NCBI GenBank assembly: GCA_964455975.1
Contig: CAYVYP010000045.1
Coordinates: 1-11,412 of the forward strand
Reading direction: 5' to 3'
Length of the DNA stretch: 11,412 nucleotides
Source: JAETTH01 sp964455975
GTDB lineage: Bacteria; Bacillota; Clostridia; TANB77; CAG-508
Shown: piece after piece, positions 1 to 7,799 of the stretch
How the letters are laid out: each line of letters opens with the position of its first letter
How positions within the stretch are numbered: the stretch's first letter is position 1
Program-made: the position numbers and the translations under genes
The notes under the pieces: generated by a model
What the model was told of the DNA's origin: nothing
The model's database searches: none
What the model saw: the letters and a program-made list of their open reading frames with translations, nothing else

Positions 1-332
1 CTATTTCTAGCATATGATACTAACCATCTTAATCCTAAAGTTTGTCTTCTCTCTGGTCTAATTTCCATTGGAACTTGGTATGTAGCTCCACCTACTCTTC
101 TTGCTTTAACTTCAAGAACTGGCATAACATTGTTTAATGCTGCTTCAAAAAGTTCTAATGCGTCTTTTTGTTCTTTTTCTTTTACGATATCAAATGCATC
201 ATAAACTATTTTTTGTGCAACTGTTTTTTTACCATCTAACATTACATTATTTATTAATTTTGTAACAACTTTACTATTGTAAATTGGATCTGGTAAAACA
301 TCTCTTTTTGCTATATATCCTTTTCTTGGCAC
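1..332 (-). CDS. rpsG: 30S ribosomal protein S7 (C-terminus outside window)
   Basis: S7 is a primary 16S rRNA-binding protein that organises the head of the 30S subunit near the decoding site. The translation opens with MPRKGYIAKRDVLPDPIYNS and continues through the family's hallmark stretches: KVVTKLINNVMLDGKK (21-36), VKARRVGGATYQVP (75-88) and RPERRQTLGLRWL (92-104). About 110 of the usual ~156 residues are present; the rest lies beyond base 1. The start is GTG (330-332), chosen because it gives the conserved MPRKG start and has an AAGGAG box (342-347) nine bases upstream. It follows rpsL after 159 bases, the usual str-operon order, so it is almost certainly on the rpsL transcript; fusA and tuf would be expected next. 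Identification is certain. Confidence 0.98.
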   Translation of the reverse strand, partial: MPRKGYIAKRDVLPDPIYNSKVVTKLINNVMLDGKKTVAQKIVYDAFDIVKEKEQKDALELFEAALNNVMPVLEVKARRVGGATYQVPMEIRPERRQTLGLRWLVSYARN

Positions 333-341
333 TATTCTTCA

Positions 342-347
342 CTCCTT
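342..347 (-). promoter_or_regulatory. Ribosome binding site of rpsG
   Basis: AAGGAG on the minus strand, nine bases before the GTG codon at 332. It supports GTG rather than an internal ATG as the S7 start. Confidence 0.85.
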
Positions 348-362
348 CTTTTTTAATATACT

Positions 363-421
363 GATATTTATATAAATATCAAAAGTTACTCTGGGAAGTC
401 TTTCTTCCCCGTATAGCGCTA
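363..421 (-). other. Structured rpsL-rpsG intercistronic region (three inverted repeats)
   Basis: Three symmetric elements sit in a row. They are an 8-base palindrome TAGCGCTA (414-421), a perfect hairpin GGGAAG-5-CTTCCC (393-409), and a perfect 18-base palindrome GATATTTATATAAATATC (363-380) that ends 15 bases before the rpsG ribosome binding site. None is followed by a U-run in the rpsG direction, so a terminator is unlikely. In E. coli, S7 represses translation by binding the rpsL-rpsG intercistronic RNA. A similar role, or an RNase processing site, is inference here. The gap holds no gene. Confidence 0.5.
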
Positions 422-477
422 TTAAAATTTATATTATATTTGTATTATTAACAAATTTATTATATCTCTTTTTAGCA

Positions 478-503
478 CTAACTATTTTTGCCTAACTATT
501 TTT
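478..503 (-). repeat. Short direct repeat duplicating the end of rpsL
   Basis: A 12-base unit (AAAAATAGTTAG on the minus strand) occurs at 492-503 and again at 478-489, separated by two bases. The first copy contains the last codons and the stop codon of rpsL. It looks like a small slippage duplication just after the gene and probably has no function. Confidence 0.7.
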
Positions 504-908
504 AGGTCTTTTTGCTCCGTATTTAGATCTTGCTTGCATTCTATCTTTAACACCGGCAGTATCTAATGTACCTCTAATTATATGGTATCTAACACCTGGT
601 AAGTCTTTTACCCTACCACCTCTTATTAAAACAACACTGTGTTCTTGTAAGTTGTGTCCTATACCTGGGATATATGATGTAACTTCATATCCGTTAGAAA
701 GTCTAACTCTGGCAACTTTTCTTAAAGCTGAGTTTGGTTTCTTTGGAGTTACTGTTTTAACTACTGTACATACACCTCTTTTTTGTGGTGCTCTTCTATC
801 AGTTACTCTTTTCTTCATTGAATTATATCCATGTTGAAGAGCTGGTGATGTTGATTTTGTTACAGAAGTTTGTCTTCCTTTTCTTACTAATTGATTAATT
901 GTTGGCAC
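492..908 (-). CDS. rpsL: 30S ribosomal protein S12
   Basis: S12 sits at the 30S decoding centre and controls accuracy; it is the classic streptomycin-resistance target. The protein is 138 residues, the length of Firmicutes S12, and carries the 13-residue insertion relative to E. coli (around 28-41). Diagnostic blocks are PQKRGVCT (41-48), TPKKPNSALRKV (54-65), GHNLQEHSVVLIRGGRVKDL (84-103) and PGVRYH (104-109). Lys56 and Lys101 match E. coli Lys43 and Lys88, and Asp102 matches the methylthiolated Asp89. These resistance positions look wild type, which predicts streptomycin sensitivity at this target. The start is GTG (906-908) with a perfect AGGAGGTG eight bases upstream; the stop is TAG. It is the first gene of the str operon and has its own promoter. 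Confidence 0.99.
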   Translation of the reverse strand: MPTINQLVRKGRQTSVTKSTSPALQHGYNSMKKRVTDRRAPQKRGVCTVVKTVTPKKPNSALRKVARVRLSNGYEVTSYIPGIGHNLQEHSVVLIRGGRVKDLPGVRYHIIRGTLDTAGVKDRMQARSKYGAKRPKNS

Positions 909-916
909 TTAAATTT

Positions 917-924
917 CACCTCCT
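917..924 (-). promoter_or_regulatory. Ribosome binding site of rpsL
   Basis: AGGAGGTG on the minus strand, complementary to the 16S rRNA tail over its whole length, eight bases before the GTG start. This strong site makes the GTG start secure. Confidence 0.93.
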
Positions 925-987
925 AAATATATTTATTTAATTATTACTTTAAATGCATATTTATTGCAATTTATAATAACAGCATAT

Positions 988-1016
988 ATTTTATCATTAT
1001 AATATAAAAAAGTCAA
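988..1016 (-). promoter_or_regulatory. Promoter of the str operon (rpsL-rpsG)
   Basis: On the minus strand, -35 TTGACT (1011-1016), a 17-base spacer and -10 TAAAAT (988-993). A TG one base before the -10 gives an extended -10. The predicted transcript start is near 981, leaving an AU-rich leader of about 70 bases with no obvious riboswitch or attenuator. The promoter begins only two bases after the U-run of the terminator of the preceding gene. Confidence 0.85.
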
Positions 1017-1017
1017 T

Positions 1018-1070
1018 AAAAAAACTAAAAAAATATAGGGATATAAGCTTTTAGACTTTATCCCTATATT
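1018..1070 (-). terminator. Rho-independent terminator of the coiled-coil gene
   Basis: A perfect 12-bp stem (1059-1070 with 1032-1043, AATATAGGGATA type) has an inner three-pair extension across a one-base bulge. On the minus strand it is followed by TTTTTAGTTTTTTT (1031-1018). It lies 26 bases after the stop of the gene ending at 1097 and insulates it from the str operon. Confidence 0.9.
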
Positions 1071-1096
1071 AAATTTTATATAACATTAAATTTTTT

Positions 1097-2164
1097 TTAT
1101 TTTGAATCATGTTCTGGTGAATTATCTCTTGAAATTGTTTGTTCTTTTCCTTCAGATGTTAGTTTTATTTCTCCTTGTTCTATTTTTAATAAATTTTTAA
1201 ATTTATTTTGTTGTTGTTCCTTTTTATCTAATATTGTTTCTTGTTGTTTGGTTAATGGTCCTTGAACTTTTTCTTTTGTATAATCTTTAACAAATTTCTT
1301 GTCATACTTATTGCTTTTTGCTTCAATTCTTTTTTGTTTTGATTTTTCTACCATTTCTTTTATCTTAAATTGCATTTTAGTTATTGGACCAGCTTCTATT
1401 TGCGCATATTCTCTTGCTTTATATGCATATTCTTTTATTTCTTTTCTAGTTTGTCTATCTATTCTAGAGAATAATTTTTCTTTTAAGTTGTATTTTATTT
1501 TTAATCTACTATTATCTTTATAATCATTGTTTGTCATTAATTTATAATATTCTACTAGTTTTTCTTTTTCATTTATTAGCATTGCAGTGATTGCTGGATC
1601 ACCATTCTCCATAATATATTTTACTGTTTCTAGATTTAATCCCTCTATTTGATGCTTTTCTAATTGTTCATTTATATTGTTTTCATCTATTTCATCATTG
1701 TAGTATCCTTCTATTTCTCCTGTTTTATTTGGTGTAGTTACTCCTTCAAAATCTCTTTCTATTTCCATATTCCAGTCAAATTTTTCTTTTAATGCTTCAT
1801 AAATCATACTTTTATCTTGTTCAGTTTTTCCGCTAGCTTCATCCATTGTCATTGCTTGTGTTTTTGTTGGATTTGCTGATTGTGGTTGTGTTGGCGTTGA
1901 TTGTGCTGGTGCTGGTTGTGTTTGCTTTGATATTTGTGGCGTTGTTTTATTTTTTCTTAATTCATCTACTAATTCATTTGCTAATTTACCTCTTAAAGAA
2001 TTATATATATCATCTTGTTGTTTATCCGTTTTATCTGCAAATAGCATTGCATATTTTGTAATAAATTCTTTTTTTGATTGTTTTAATAAGTCATTTTTTT
2101 CTTCTATTGACATCATCTCATATGCACTAGTTGATATTCCTTCAATTTCATCTCTTTGACTCAT
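1097..2164 (-). CDS. Uncharacterised charged protein, downstream part of a split gene
   Basis: I do not recognise a family. The 355 residues from the ATG at 2164 are very rich in Lys, Glu and Gln. A Pro/Gln/Thr-rich linker (about 75-105) separates an N-terminal helical part from a larger, mainly helical part (about 115-330), and the tail is hydrophilic. There is no signal peptide or membrane segment, so it is probably cytoplasmic. The ATG at 2164 lacks a convincing ribosome binding site. The same frame stays open upstream to 2299 with equally Lys/Glu-rich codons but no ATG, GTG or TTG. This suggests that the real start is in the upstream ORF (2275-2556) and that the two are one gene of about 486 residues broken at an A tract. 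The stop is TAA, then a terminator. Confidence 0.75.
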   Translation of the reverse strand: MSQRDEIEGISTSAYEMMSIEEKNDLLKQSKKEFITKYAMLFADKTDKQQDDIYNSLRGKLANELVDELRKNKTTPQISKQTQPAPAQSTPTQPQSANPTKTQAMTMDEASGKTEQDKSMIYEALKEKFDWNMEIERDFEGVTTPNKTGEIEGYYNDEIDENNINEQLEKHQIEGLNLETVKYIMENGDPAITAMLINEKEKLVEYYKLMTNNDYKDNSRLKIKYNLKEKLFSRIDRQTRKEIKEYAYKAREYAQIEAGPITKMQFKIKEMVEKSKQKRIEAKSNKYDKKFVKDYTKEKVQGPLTKQQETILDKKEQQQNKFKNLLKIEQGEIKLTSEGKEQTISRDNSPEHDSK

Positions 2165-2299
2165 TATTCTTAAATAGTCTTCTTCTACTTCTGATTTTTC
2201 TGTTTCTGGCTCTTTTTTTATAAAATCTGCTGGTTGCTCTATTGTTGCTACTTTTTCTTTTGGTTCTAAAATTTCTAATTTTGATTTTGTATTTTTTTC
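2165..2299 (-). other. Open frame joining the two halves, with the A7 frameshift tract
   Basis: This is the coding-like extension of the 1097-2164 frame. It has 45 codons without a stop, rich in Glu and Lys (for example LEILEPKEKVATIEQP), just after the in-frame TGA at 2300-2302. It overlaps the end of the upstream ORF, whose TAG is at 2275-2277. The frames meet at seven A residues (minus strand, 2292-2298; codons GAG AAA AAA ATA in the upstream frame). One extra A, or a -1 slip on the second AAA, would join them as ...NTEKK-NTKSKLEI... . This could be a true mutation, slippage or recoding, or a homopolymer miscall. Confidence 0.6.
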
Positions 2300-2556
2300 T
2301 CAGTATTAGCTATTGATATTTTTAAATCTAATATTTGTAATGACTTATCAAATTCTTCTGATAATTCTTTTTCAAATTTATCCCTATACATTTTAATTTC
2401 AGCTTCAGTTACTATTTCTTCTCTTCCAGTTTTTTCATTATATTGTTTAACATCTGATAGTTCAGATAATTGTTCTTCATGTCTAATTCTTCTTATTTGC
2501 ATTTGCTTTTCTAGGCTATCTTTTTGTTTTTTTATTTCTTCTAATTTTTCTATCAT
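2275..2556 (-). CDS. Small coiled-coil-like protein, upstream part of a split gene
   Basis: I do not recognise a family. From the ATG at 2556 it encodes 93 residues, almost all predicted helix with heptad-like spacing: a Lys/Glu/Gln-rich N-terminus (MIEKLEEIKKQKDSLEKQMQ), then alternating charged and Leu/Ile positions to the end (LQILDLKISIANTEKK). I chose this ATG, not an in-frame TTG at 2628, for two reasons. An AAGGGG box (2562-2567) lies five bases upstream of it, and the TTG falls inside the predicted promoter. It ends at TAG 2275-2277, but the adjoining frame continues openly, so it is probably the N-terminal fifth of a longer protein. Confidence 0.7.
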   Translation of the reverse strand: MIEKLEEIKKQKDSLEKQMQIRRIRHEEQLSELSDVKQYNEKTGREEIVTEAEIKMYRDKFEKELSEEFDKSLQILDLKISIANTEKKIQNQN

Positions 2557-2596
2557 ATTAACCCCTTCTCTTCTATAATATAATAATCTATTTATT

Positions 2597-2625
2597 ATTT
2601 TACCACAATTTGACATTATTTGCAA
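2597..2625 (-). promoter_or_regulatory. Promoter of the split coiled-coil gene
   Basis: Minus strand: -35 TTGCAA (2620-2625), 17-base spacer, -10 TAAAAT (2597-2602) preceded by TGG (extended -10). The predicted transcript start is near 2590, giving a leader of about 35 bases to the ATG at 2556. Confidence 0.75.
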
Positions 2626-2689
2626 CAACTTTATGTATACTACTTAAAATGTATTATAATTGACATGCTTTTGTAAATAATTTGTAATA

Positions 2690-2740
2690 AAAAATACACT
2701 AAAACATTAACTTTTATTATTATGTTTTAGGTGTATTTTT
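2690..2740 (-). terminator. Rho-independent terminator after trmFO
   Basis: A long inverted repeat (2690-2707 with 2722-2740) forms a stem of about 18 bp with one bulged base and a 14-base AT loop. The stem ends in A/T runs, giving TTTTTT on the minus strand. It lies 36 bases after the trmFO stop. The near-symmetric ends could also stop transcription from the plus strand. Confidence 0.85.
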
Positions 2741-2776
2741 CTAATATTATCCATTTTCATACTCTTTATTTTTATG

Positions 2777-4225
2777 TCACTTTATTAACTTTTTCATTTC
2801 TTCAATGCTTCTTATTGCTAATTTTTCATATCTTATTTTTTTGTCTTTTATTTTTTCTTCTAACTGAGGTAATATTCCAAAATTTGCATTCATTGGTTGA
2901 AATTTATCATTTGGTGTAGATATATAGTCCGCTAATGCTCCTATTACAGTACTTACTGAAAAAACAATTTTTTCTTCTTTTAAATTTTTTATAGTTTCTT
3001 TTTCATTTTCTTGTGCAATTTTAGCTTTCTCTTTATTTATTACTTTTTCATCTTCTTTTACTTTAATGGTTTTAAAATAATTTACTGCATTTAAACTAGC
3101 TACCATTCCTGATGATATAGATTCTACATATCCTTCTACTCCTGTTATTTGTCCTGCAAAAAATATGTTACTATTTCCTTTTAAATTATATGTATTATCT
3201 AATAATTTTGTAGAATTAATATATGTATTTCTATGCATTACTCCATATTTTTCAAATTCTGCATTTTGTAATCCTGGAATCATACTAAATACTCTTTTTT
3301 GTTCTCCAAATTTTAAGTTTGTTTGAAATCCAACTAAATTATATATTGTACCTTCTTTATTATCTTGCCTTAATTGCACTACTGCATATGGTCTATAGCC
3401 TGTTCTTGAATCTGTAAATCCTACTGGTTTTAATGGTCCAAACCTTAATGTTTCTATTCCTCTTTTTGCCATCACTTCTATAGGCATACATCCTTCAAAA
3501 ATTTCTTTTTTTTCAAAATTGTGTAACTCTACAATTTCTGCATTTATTAATTCATTATAAAATTCTTCATATTCTTGTTTATTCATAGGAAGATTTATAT
3601 AACTTGCATTTTCTATTTTCTGATTTTTTATTTTTTCTTTCCACTGTTCTATATCTTCATCTTTTTTTCTTTCTTGCTCATATCTATCCCCATAAAAAGC
3701 AATATTAAAATTAATACTATCTTTTGTAACTATTGGAGCTGCTGCATCATAAAAAAACATTTTATCTTGCCCTGTTAATTTCGAAATTTCTTTTGATAAT
3801 TCATCTGATGTAAGTGGTCCTGTTGCAATTATTACTATTTCATCTTGTGGAATTTTTGTTATTTCTTCTCTTATAATTTCTATATTTTCCATTTTTTCTA
3901 ATTCTTCAGTAACTCTTTTTGCAAAATTTTCTCTATCTACTGCTAATGCTTGTCCTGCTGGAACTTTAGTTTCATCAGCAATTTTTATTAAAAGAGAATC
4001 TAACATTCTTAATTCTTCTTTTAATAATCCACATGCATTTGTAATATTATTAGATTTTAAAGAATTACTACACACAATTTCTGCTAAATTAGAATTCGAA
4101 TGAGCATCAGAAAATTTAACTGGTTTCATTTCATATAATTTTACTTTTATTCCAGATTTAGCTATTTGGTATGCAGCTTCGCTACCTGCTAAACCTCCAC
4201 CTATAATTGTTATATAATCTTTCAT
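2777..4225 (-). CDS. trmFO: Folate/FAD-dependent tRNA (uracil-54) C5-methyltransferase TrmFO
   Basis: TrmFO makes 5-methyluridine at position 54 of the tRNA T-loop, using 5,10-methylenetetrahydrofolate as carbon donor and FADH2 as reductant. The N-terminal Rossmann fold shows the FAD motif GGGLAG (9-14). The two catalytic cysteines of the family are Cys52 (in EIVCSNSL) and Cys246 (in EGCMPIE). Other family blocks are PAGQALAVDR (89-98), SRTGYRPYAVVQLR and the FAD-binding GQITGVEGYVESISSG near 360. At 482 residues it exceeds the usual ~435. The excess is in two Lys/Glu-rich inserts, around 183-206 (after the GDRY segment) and around 390-420. The ATG at 4225 has AAAGGAG (4230-4236) four bases upstream; the stop is TGA. 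It lies 78 bases downstream of the SNF2 gene with no convincing terminator between, so the two are probably one transcript. Identification is very secure. Confidence 0.97.
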   Translation of the reverse strand: MKDYITIIGGGLAGSEAAYQIAKSGIKVKLYEMKPVKFSDAHSNSNLAEIVCSNSLKSNNITNACGLLKEELRMLDSLLIKIADETKVPAGQALAVDRENFAKRVTEELEKMENIEIIREEITKIPQDEIVIIATGPLTSDELSKEISKLTGQDKMFFYDAAAPIVTKDSINFNIAFYGDRYEQERKKDEDIEQWKEKIKNQKIENASYINLPMNKQEYEEFYNELINAEIVELHNFEKKEIFEGCMPIEVMAKRGIETLRFGPLKPVGFTDSRTGYRPYAVVQLRQDNKEGTIYNLVGFQTNLKFGEQKRVFSMIPGLQNAEFEKYGVMHRNTYINSTKLLDNTYNLKGNSNIFFAGQITGVEGYVESISSGMVASLNAVNYFKTIKVKEDEKVINKEKAKIAQENEKETIKNLKEEKIVFSVSTVIGALADYISTPNDKFQPMNANFGILPQLEEKIKDKKIRYEKLAIRSIEEMKKLIK

Positions 4226-4303
4226 TTTACTCCTTTAAACTTCTTACTATAAAATTTTTTGATATATTTTAGTTTCAATTATATGTTTTAAAAAAATTTC
4301 GTT

Positions 4304-7300
4304 CTATTTAAATAATTCTAATATATCTTCTTTTGTTAGTTTATTTATAAATGTTTGGTTTGTATCTAACATACAGTCTATTAATTTTGCTTTTCTTTTT
4401 TGTAATTCATATATCTTTTCTTCAATAGAATTTTTAGTTATTAATTTATATACTTGTACGTTCTTTTTTTGCCCTATTCTGTATGTTCTGTCTGTTGCTT
4501 GATTTTCTGCTGATAAGTTCCACCATGGGTCATAATGAACTACAATGTCTGCCCCAATTAAATTAAGTCCTGTTCCTCCTGCTTTTAATGATATTAAAAA
4601 TACTTTTACATCTTTATTTTCATTAAATTCATCAACTAATTTTACTCTGTCTTGTACTTTTGTACTTCCTGTTAATTTAAAAAAGTTTATTTTTTCTTTT
4701 TTTAATTCTTTTTCTATTATATTAAACATTGATGTATATCCTGAAAATAATAATATTTTATGTCCGCTATTTATTCCATCTTTTAATATTTCTATACATT
4801 GATTTAATTTACTACTTTCTCCTTCATAATTATCTATAAATAATTTAGGGTGACAGCAAATTTGTCTTAACCTCATAATTAAAGAAAGTATTTTTATTTG
4901 ACTTTTTTCAAATCCATTACTATTTATTTCTCCCATCACTTCTTGTCTTGTTTGTGCTAAATATGACAAATATATTTTTTCCTGTTCTTCTGTCATTTCA
5001 TTATTTAATATTGTCTCTGTTTTATCTGGCAATTCTGTCAAAACCTCTTTTTTTATTCTTCTTAATATAAAAGGTTCTATCATCATTTTTAATTTATGCA
5101 TTGTAAAACTGTCTTCTTCTTTTATTATTTTAGTTTCATAATTTTCTTTAAATTTTCTATAATTAAATAAATATCCTGGCATAATATAATCAAATATAGA
5201 CCATAGTTCTGAAAGTGAATTTTCTATTGGTGTTCCTGTTAAAGCATATCTTGTATCTGCCTTTATTTCTTTAATTGATCTTGCATTTTTTGTATTACTA
5301 TTTTTAATATATTGTGCTTCATCTGCAATCATATACTTAAAATTATAATTTTCTTTTTTATATAATTCTATATCTCTTTTTAACAAGTCATATGATGTTA
5401 TTACCAAATCATATTCATTTATTTTTTCTATTTTTTCTTCTCTTATTGAAGTTTGTCCTTGAATTACAACTGTTTGTATTGAAGGTGCAAATTTATTTAC
5501 TTCATTTAACCAATTTAAAGAAAGTGAACTTGGACAAATTACTATTGATGGTTTTCTTTGCTCTTTTTTTGTATTTTCTATATATTCTAAAATTACAGCT
5601 AAAAGTTGTATTGTTTTTCCGAAGTCCCATATCATCTGCTAATATTCCGCCAAATTTGTATTCATCTAATGTTTTTAGCCACTTATACCCTGTTTTTTGA
5701 TATTCTCTTAATTGTGCATTTAACTTTTTTGGTAAACTAAATTCTTCTTTTTTTATTCCTTCTATCCCATCTACTATTTTTTTAAATTCATTATTTTCTT
5801 CTATAGTTGTATTTGGTAGATTTTCTAAAAGTGTATCTAAATACATACTTCTATAAGCTGGAAGTCTTATTTTTCCTTTTTCTAATTCCTTATAATCTAT
5901 TCCTGTACCGGAAATTAAATTATCTATAAAATTTAAATCTTCATTATCTTCAAGGCTTAAAAAACTTCCATCTTTTAATTTGTGATATCTTTTCTTTATT
6001 TTATATTTTTGCATTATTTCTTTAATTTCAGATTTATCAAAATCCAAATTAGAGAAATCTATATCTAACAAATTATTTTCTACTTTAACGCCAATTCCTA
6101 TAATTTTAGGTTTTTTAATCTCTTTTTGTTTGAAGTTATCAGTTGCTAAAACCTCAAATTTCTTCATATATTCTAAAATATCTTCATTTAAGAAATTAAA
6201 TATTTTCTCTTCATTTGTTAATACAAATCTTGAATTTTTGTTATCAAATAAAAATCCTTCATTATAAAATATATTTAGAGCTTCTGCTTCTTTTGCTAAG
6301 TTTCTTGCTATTACTATATTTTCTAATCTTAATGGATTAAATTCAAAATCGCCATAACAAAATTTAATTTCAGCTGTAATAAAATCATTATCATCAATAT
6401 CTAAAAATAATTTTACTGCTAAATCTTTTGGCATATATTTTTCTATTTCTTTTTTTTCTATCTTTTCCAAATTTACTTCTTCTTTTACATTTGGAAGTAC
6501 TAAAGAAAAGAAATTAGGTAAATCTTTTTTATTAAATGCTATTTCACTTGTAAAATTTTTTCTAAATACATTTAAAAATTTTAATACTGTTTCTACATAA
6601 GATTTTGTACATTTATATATAATATTTTCTATCATAATATATGTATTTTCTGCCCCTGCAAATACTGTATATTCAAATATATCTATATTTGGTTTTATTT
6701 TATATTCATCTATTTCTTTCTTTTCTATGTTAAATTTTATGTCTGGATTATTATTTACAAACTTTACATTTTGAATTGTAAAATCTTTTTTAATTTGAAT
6801 TTCTCTATCTTCAAATATATTATAAATTTCATCTAATCCGCTATTAGTTATTGTTATATAGCTTGTTGGTACAATTTTTGTGCCATAATAAGAATTTTTA
6901 TAATTTTGGTTCACATCATAAATTATCTCTGCATATTTTAAAATATATTTCAAAATATCTTGAGATTTTTCATCAAAATTTTCTTGTTTGTGTACAAATT
7001 CTAATTTTTCTCCATATTTAAATTTTTCCTGTCTTCTCATACTAATTAGAAACTGTGTTAAATCTTTAAGCTTATACATTTTTTCAGTTCCTATTTTAAA
7101 TTCTATTTTCAAACTTTTTTCAAATTTATCATATATTAGAATTGGTTCAATTTTAATATTTCCTTTTAATTTGATATCTTCTTTAGCATTCTCATCATAA
7201 AATTCATTTATTAATTGTCTAAATATTTTATAATTATCTTTATTTAATGTGTTTTTTATTTCTTGTTTTGGAATTTGGCTTAATTTTTCTTCTTCAAAAA

Positions 7301-7610
7301 CATTTGTATAATCTTTATTTTCTAAAAATTCTTCTATTGTTGCTACTATATGTTTACATGCTCCATATGTTTTTTCATAATCTGGGCATGTGCAATGTAC
7401 GTTTTCTATTTCACCTTTTTCTATTTTAATAAATACTTGATACTCCTCTGTTCCTAATACATTTGCTGTTAATTCTAAATTATCCTTATCTTCATAAATA
7501 ACTTTTTTTATATTTACTTTTCCTTGTTTTACATATGCTTTTGCTCTTTGTAATCTTTCATATCCTGCATCATCATATAATTCATTAACAACATTTTTAT
7601 TAATAAGCAT
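4304..7610 (-). pseudogene. SWIM-domain SNF2-family ATPase/helicase, one-base frameshift in Walker A
   Basis: SNF2 proteins are ATP-driven double-stranded DNA translocases that remodel protein-DNA complexes; the cellular role of this bacterial SWIM subgroup is poorly defined. Removing one base at 5621 gives a 1101-residue protein. Its parts are a SWIM zinc finger (Cys73, Cys75, Cys85, His87), a long SNF2-associated region (about 120-600), and a helicase core. The core holds QLREYQKTGYKWL, ADDMGLGKT (Walker A), ICPSSLSLNW, DEAQ (763-766), LTGTPIENS, AGGTGLNL and QATDRTYRIGQ. As written, the 5' frame (7610-5622, 663 codons) runs out of frame after MGL and stops at 5502. The 3' frame (5620-4304) resumes with GKTIQLLAVIL. 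Both halves are otherwise intact, so the lesion is recent, an error, or bypassed by recoding. The ATG at 7610 has AAGGGAGA (7621-7628) ten bases upstream. Confidence 0.9.
5616..5627 (-). other. Frameshift site CTT-CGG in the SNF2 Walker A motif
   Basis: Minus-strand codons read GGA CTT CGG AAA AAC. Dropping the C (plus-strand G at 5621) gives GGA CTT GGA AAA ACA, that is GLGKT. The site is not a homopolymer. CUU followed by a rare Arg codon matches the logic of known +1 frameshift sites (Ty1 CUU-AGG-C; bacterial prfB CUU-UGA-C). This CGG is the only in-frame CGG codon I could find in the window. A GGGA lies directly upstream, closer than the spacer used in prfB. Recoding is possible but unproven. 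Confidence 0.5.
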
Positions 7611-7649
7611 TAGATTATACTCTCCCTTACAATTTTAAACCTTCATAAT

Positions 7650-7678
7650 ATTTTATATTAGAAGTGCTAAATTGTCAA
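7650..7678 (-). promoter_or_regulatory. Promoter of the SNF2-trmFO unit
   Basis: Minus strand: perfect -35 TTGACA (7673-7678), exactly 17 bases, -10 TAAAAT (7650-7655). The predicted start is near 7643, a leader of about 33 bases containing the AAGGGAGA ribosome binding site. Confidence 0.88.
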
Positions 7679-7725
7679 TGCATGCAAAGAAAATCTCTAG
7701 TTTTTGTATTAAAAGTAAACTAATT

Positions 7726-7772
7726 AAAAATGAACCCCCTTTATTAAACTTTTTGTTTAATAAGAGGGTTCA
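7726..7772 (-). terminator. Rho-independent terminator of the surface-protein gene
   Basis: Inverted repeat 7731-7749 with 7755-7772 (minus strand TGAACCCTCTTATTAAAC, loop AAAAA, then the matching arm with a small bulge and mismatch), followed by TTTTT (7730-7726). It lies 28 bases after the stop of the surface-protein gene. The 50 bases between it and the SNF2 promoter show nothing else. Confidence 0.9.
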
Positions 7773-7799
7773 ATAAAAAATATATTTTAAATTTTATTA

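Noticed and set aside
2557..2628. TTG start at 2628 for the small coiled-coil gene
   Set aside because: It falls inside the predicted -35/-10 promoter, and the ATG at 2556 has an AAGGGG box at good spacing.
2641..2690. TATAAT-like box upstream of the coiled-coil gene promoter
   Set aside because: No acceptable -35 element at 16-18 bases; the TTGCAA-17-TAAAAT promoter nearer the gene fits better.
4226..4303. Terminator or separate promoter between the SNF2 gene and trmFO
   Set aside because: The only inverted repeat (4252-4260 with 4291-4299) is all A/T with a 30-base loop, and the TTGAAA seen has no -10 at proper spacing. Co-transcription is more likely.
5502..5635. Internal ATG at 5635 as an independent start of a stand-alone helicase
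   Set aside because: It would replace GLGKT with DFGKT, has no ribosome binding site, and overlaps the end of the 5' frame only because of the one-base shift.
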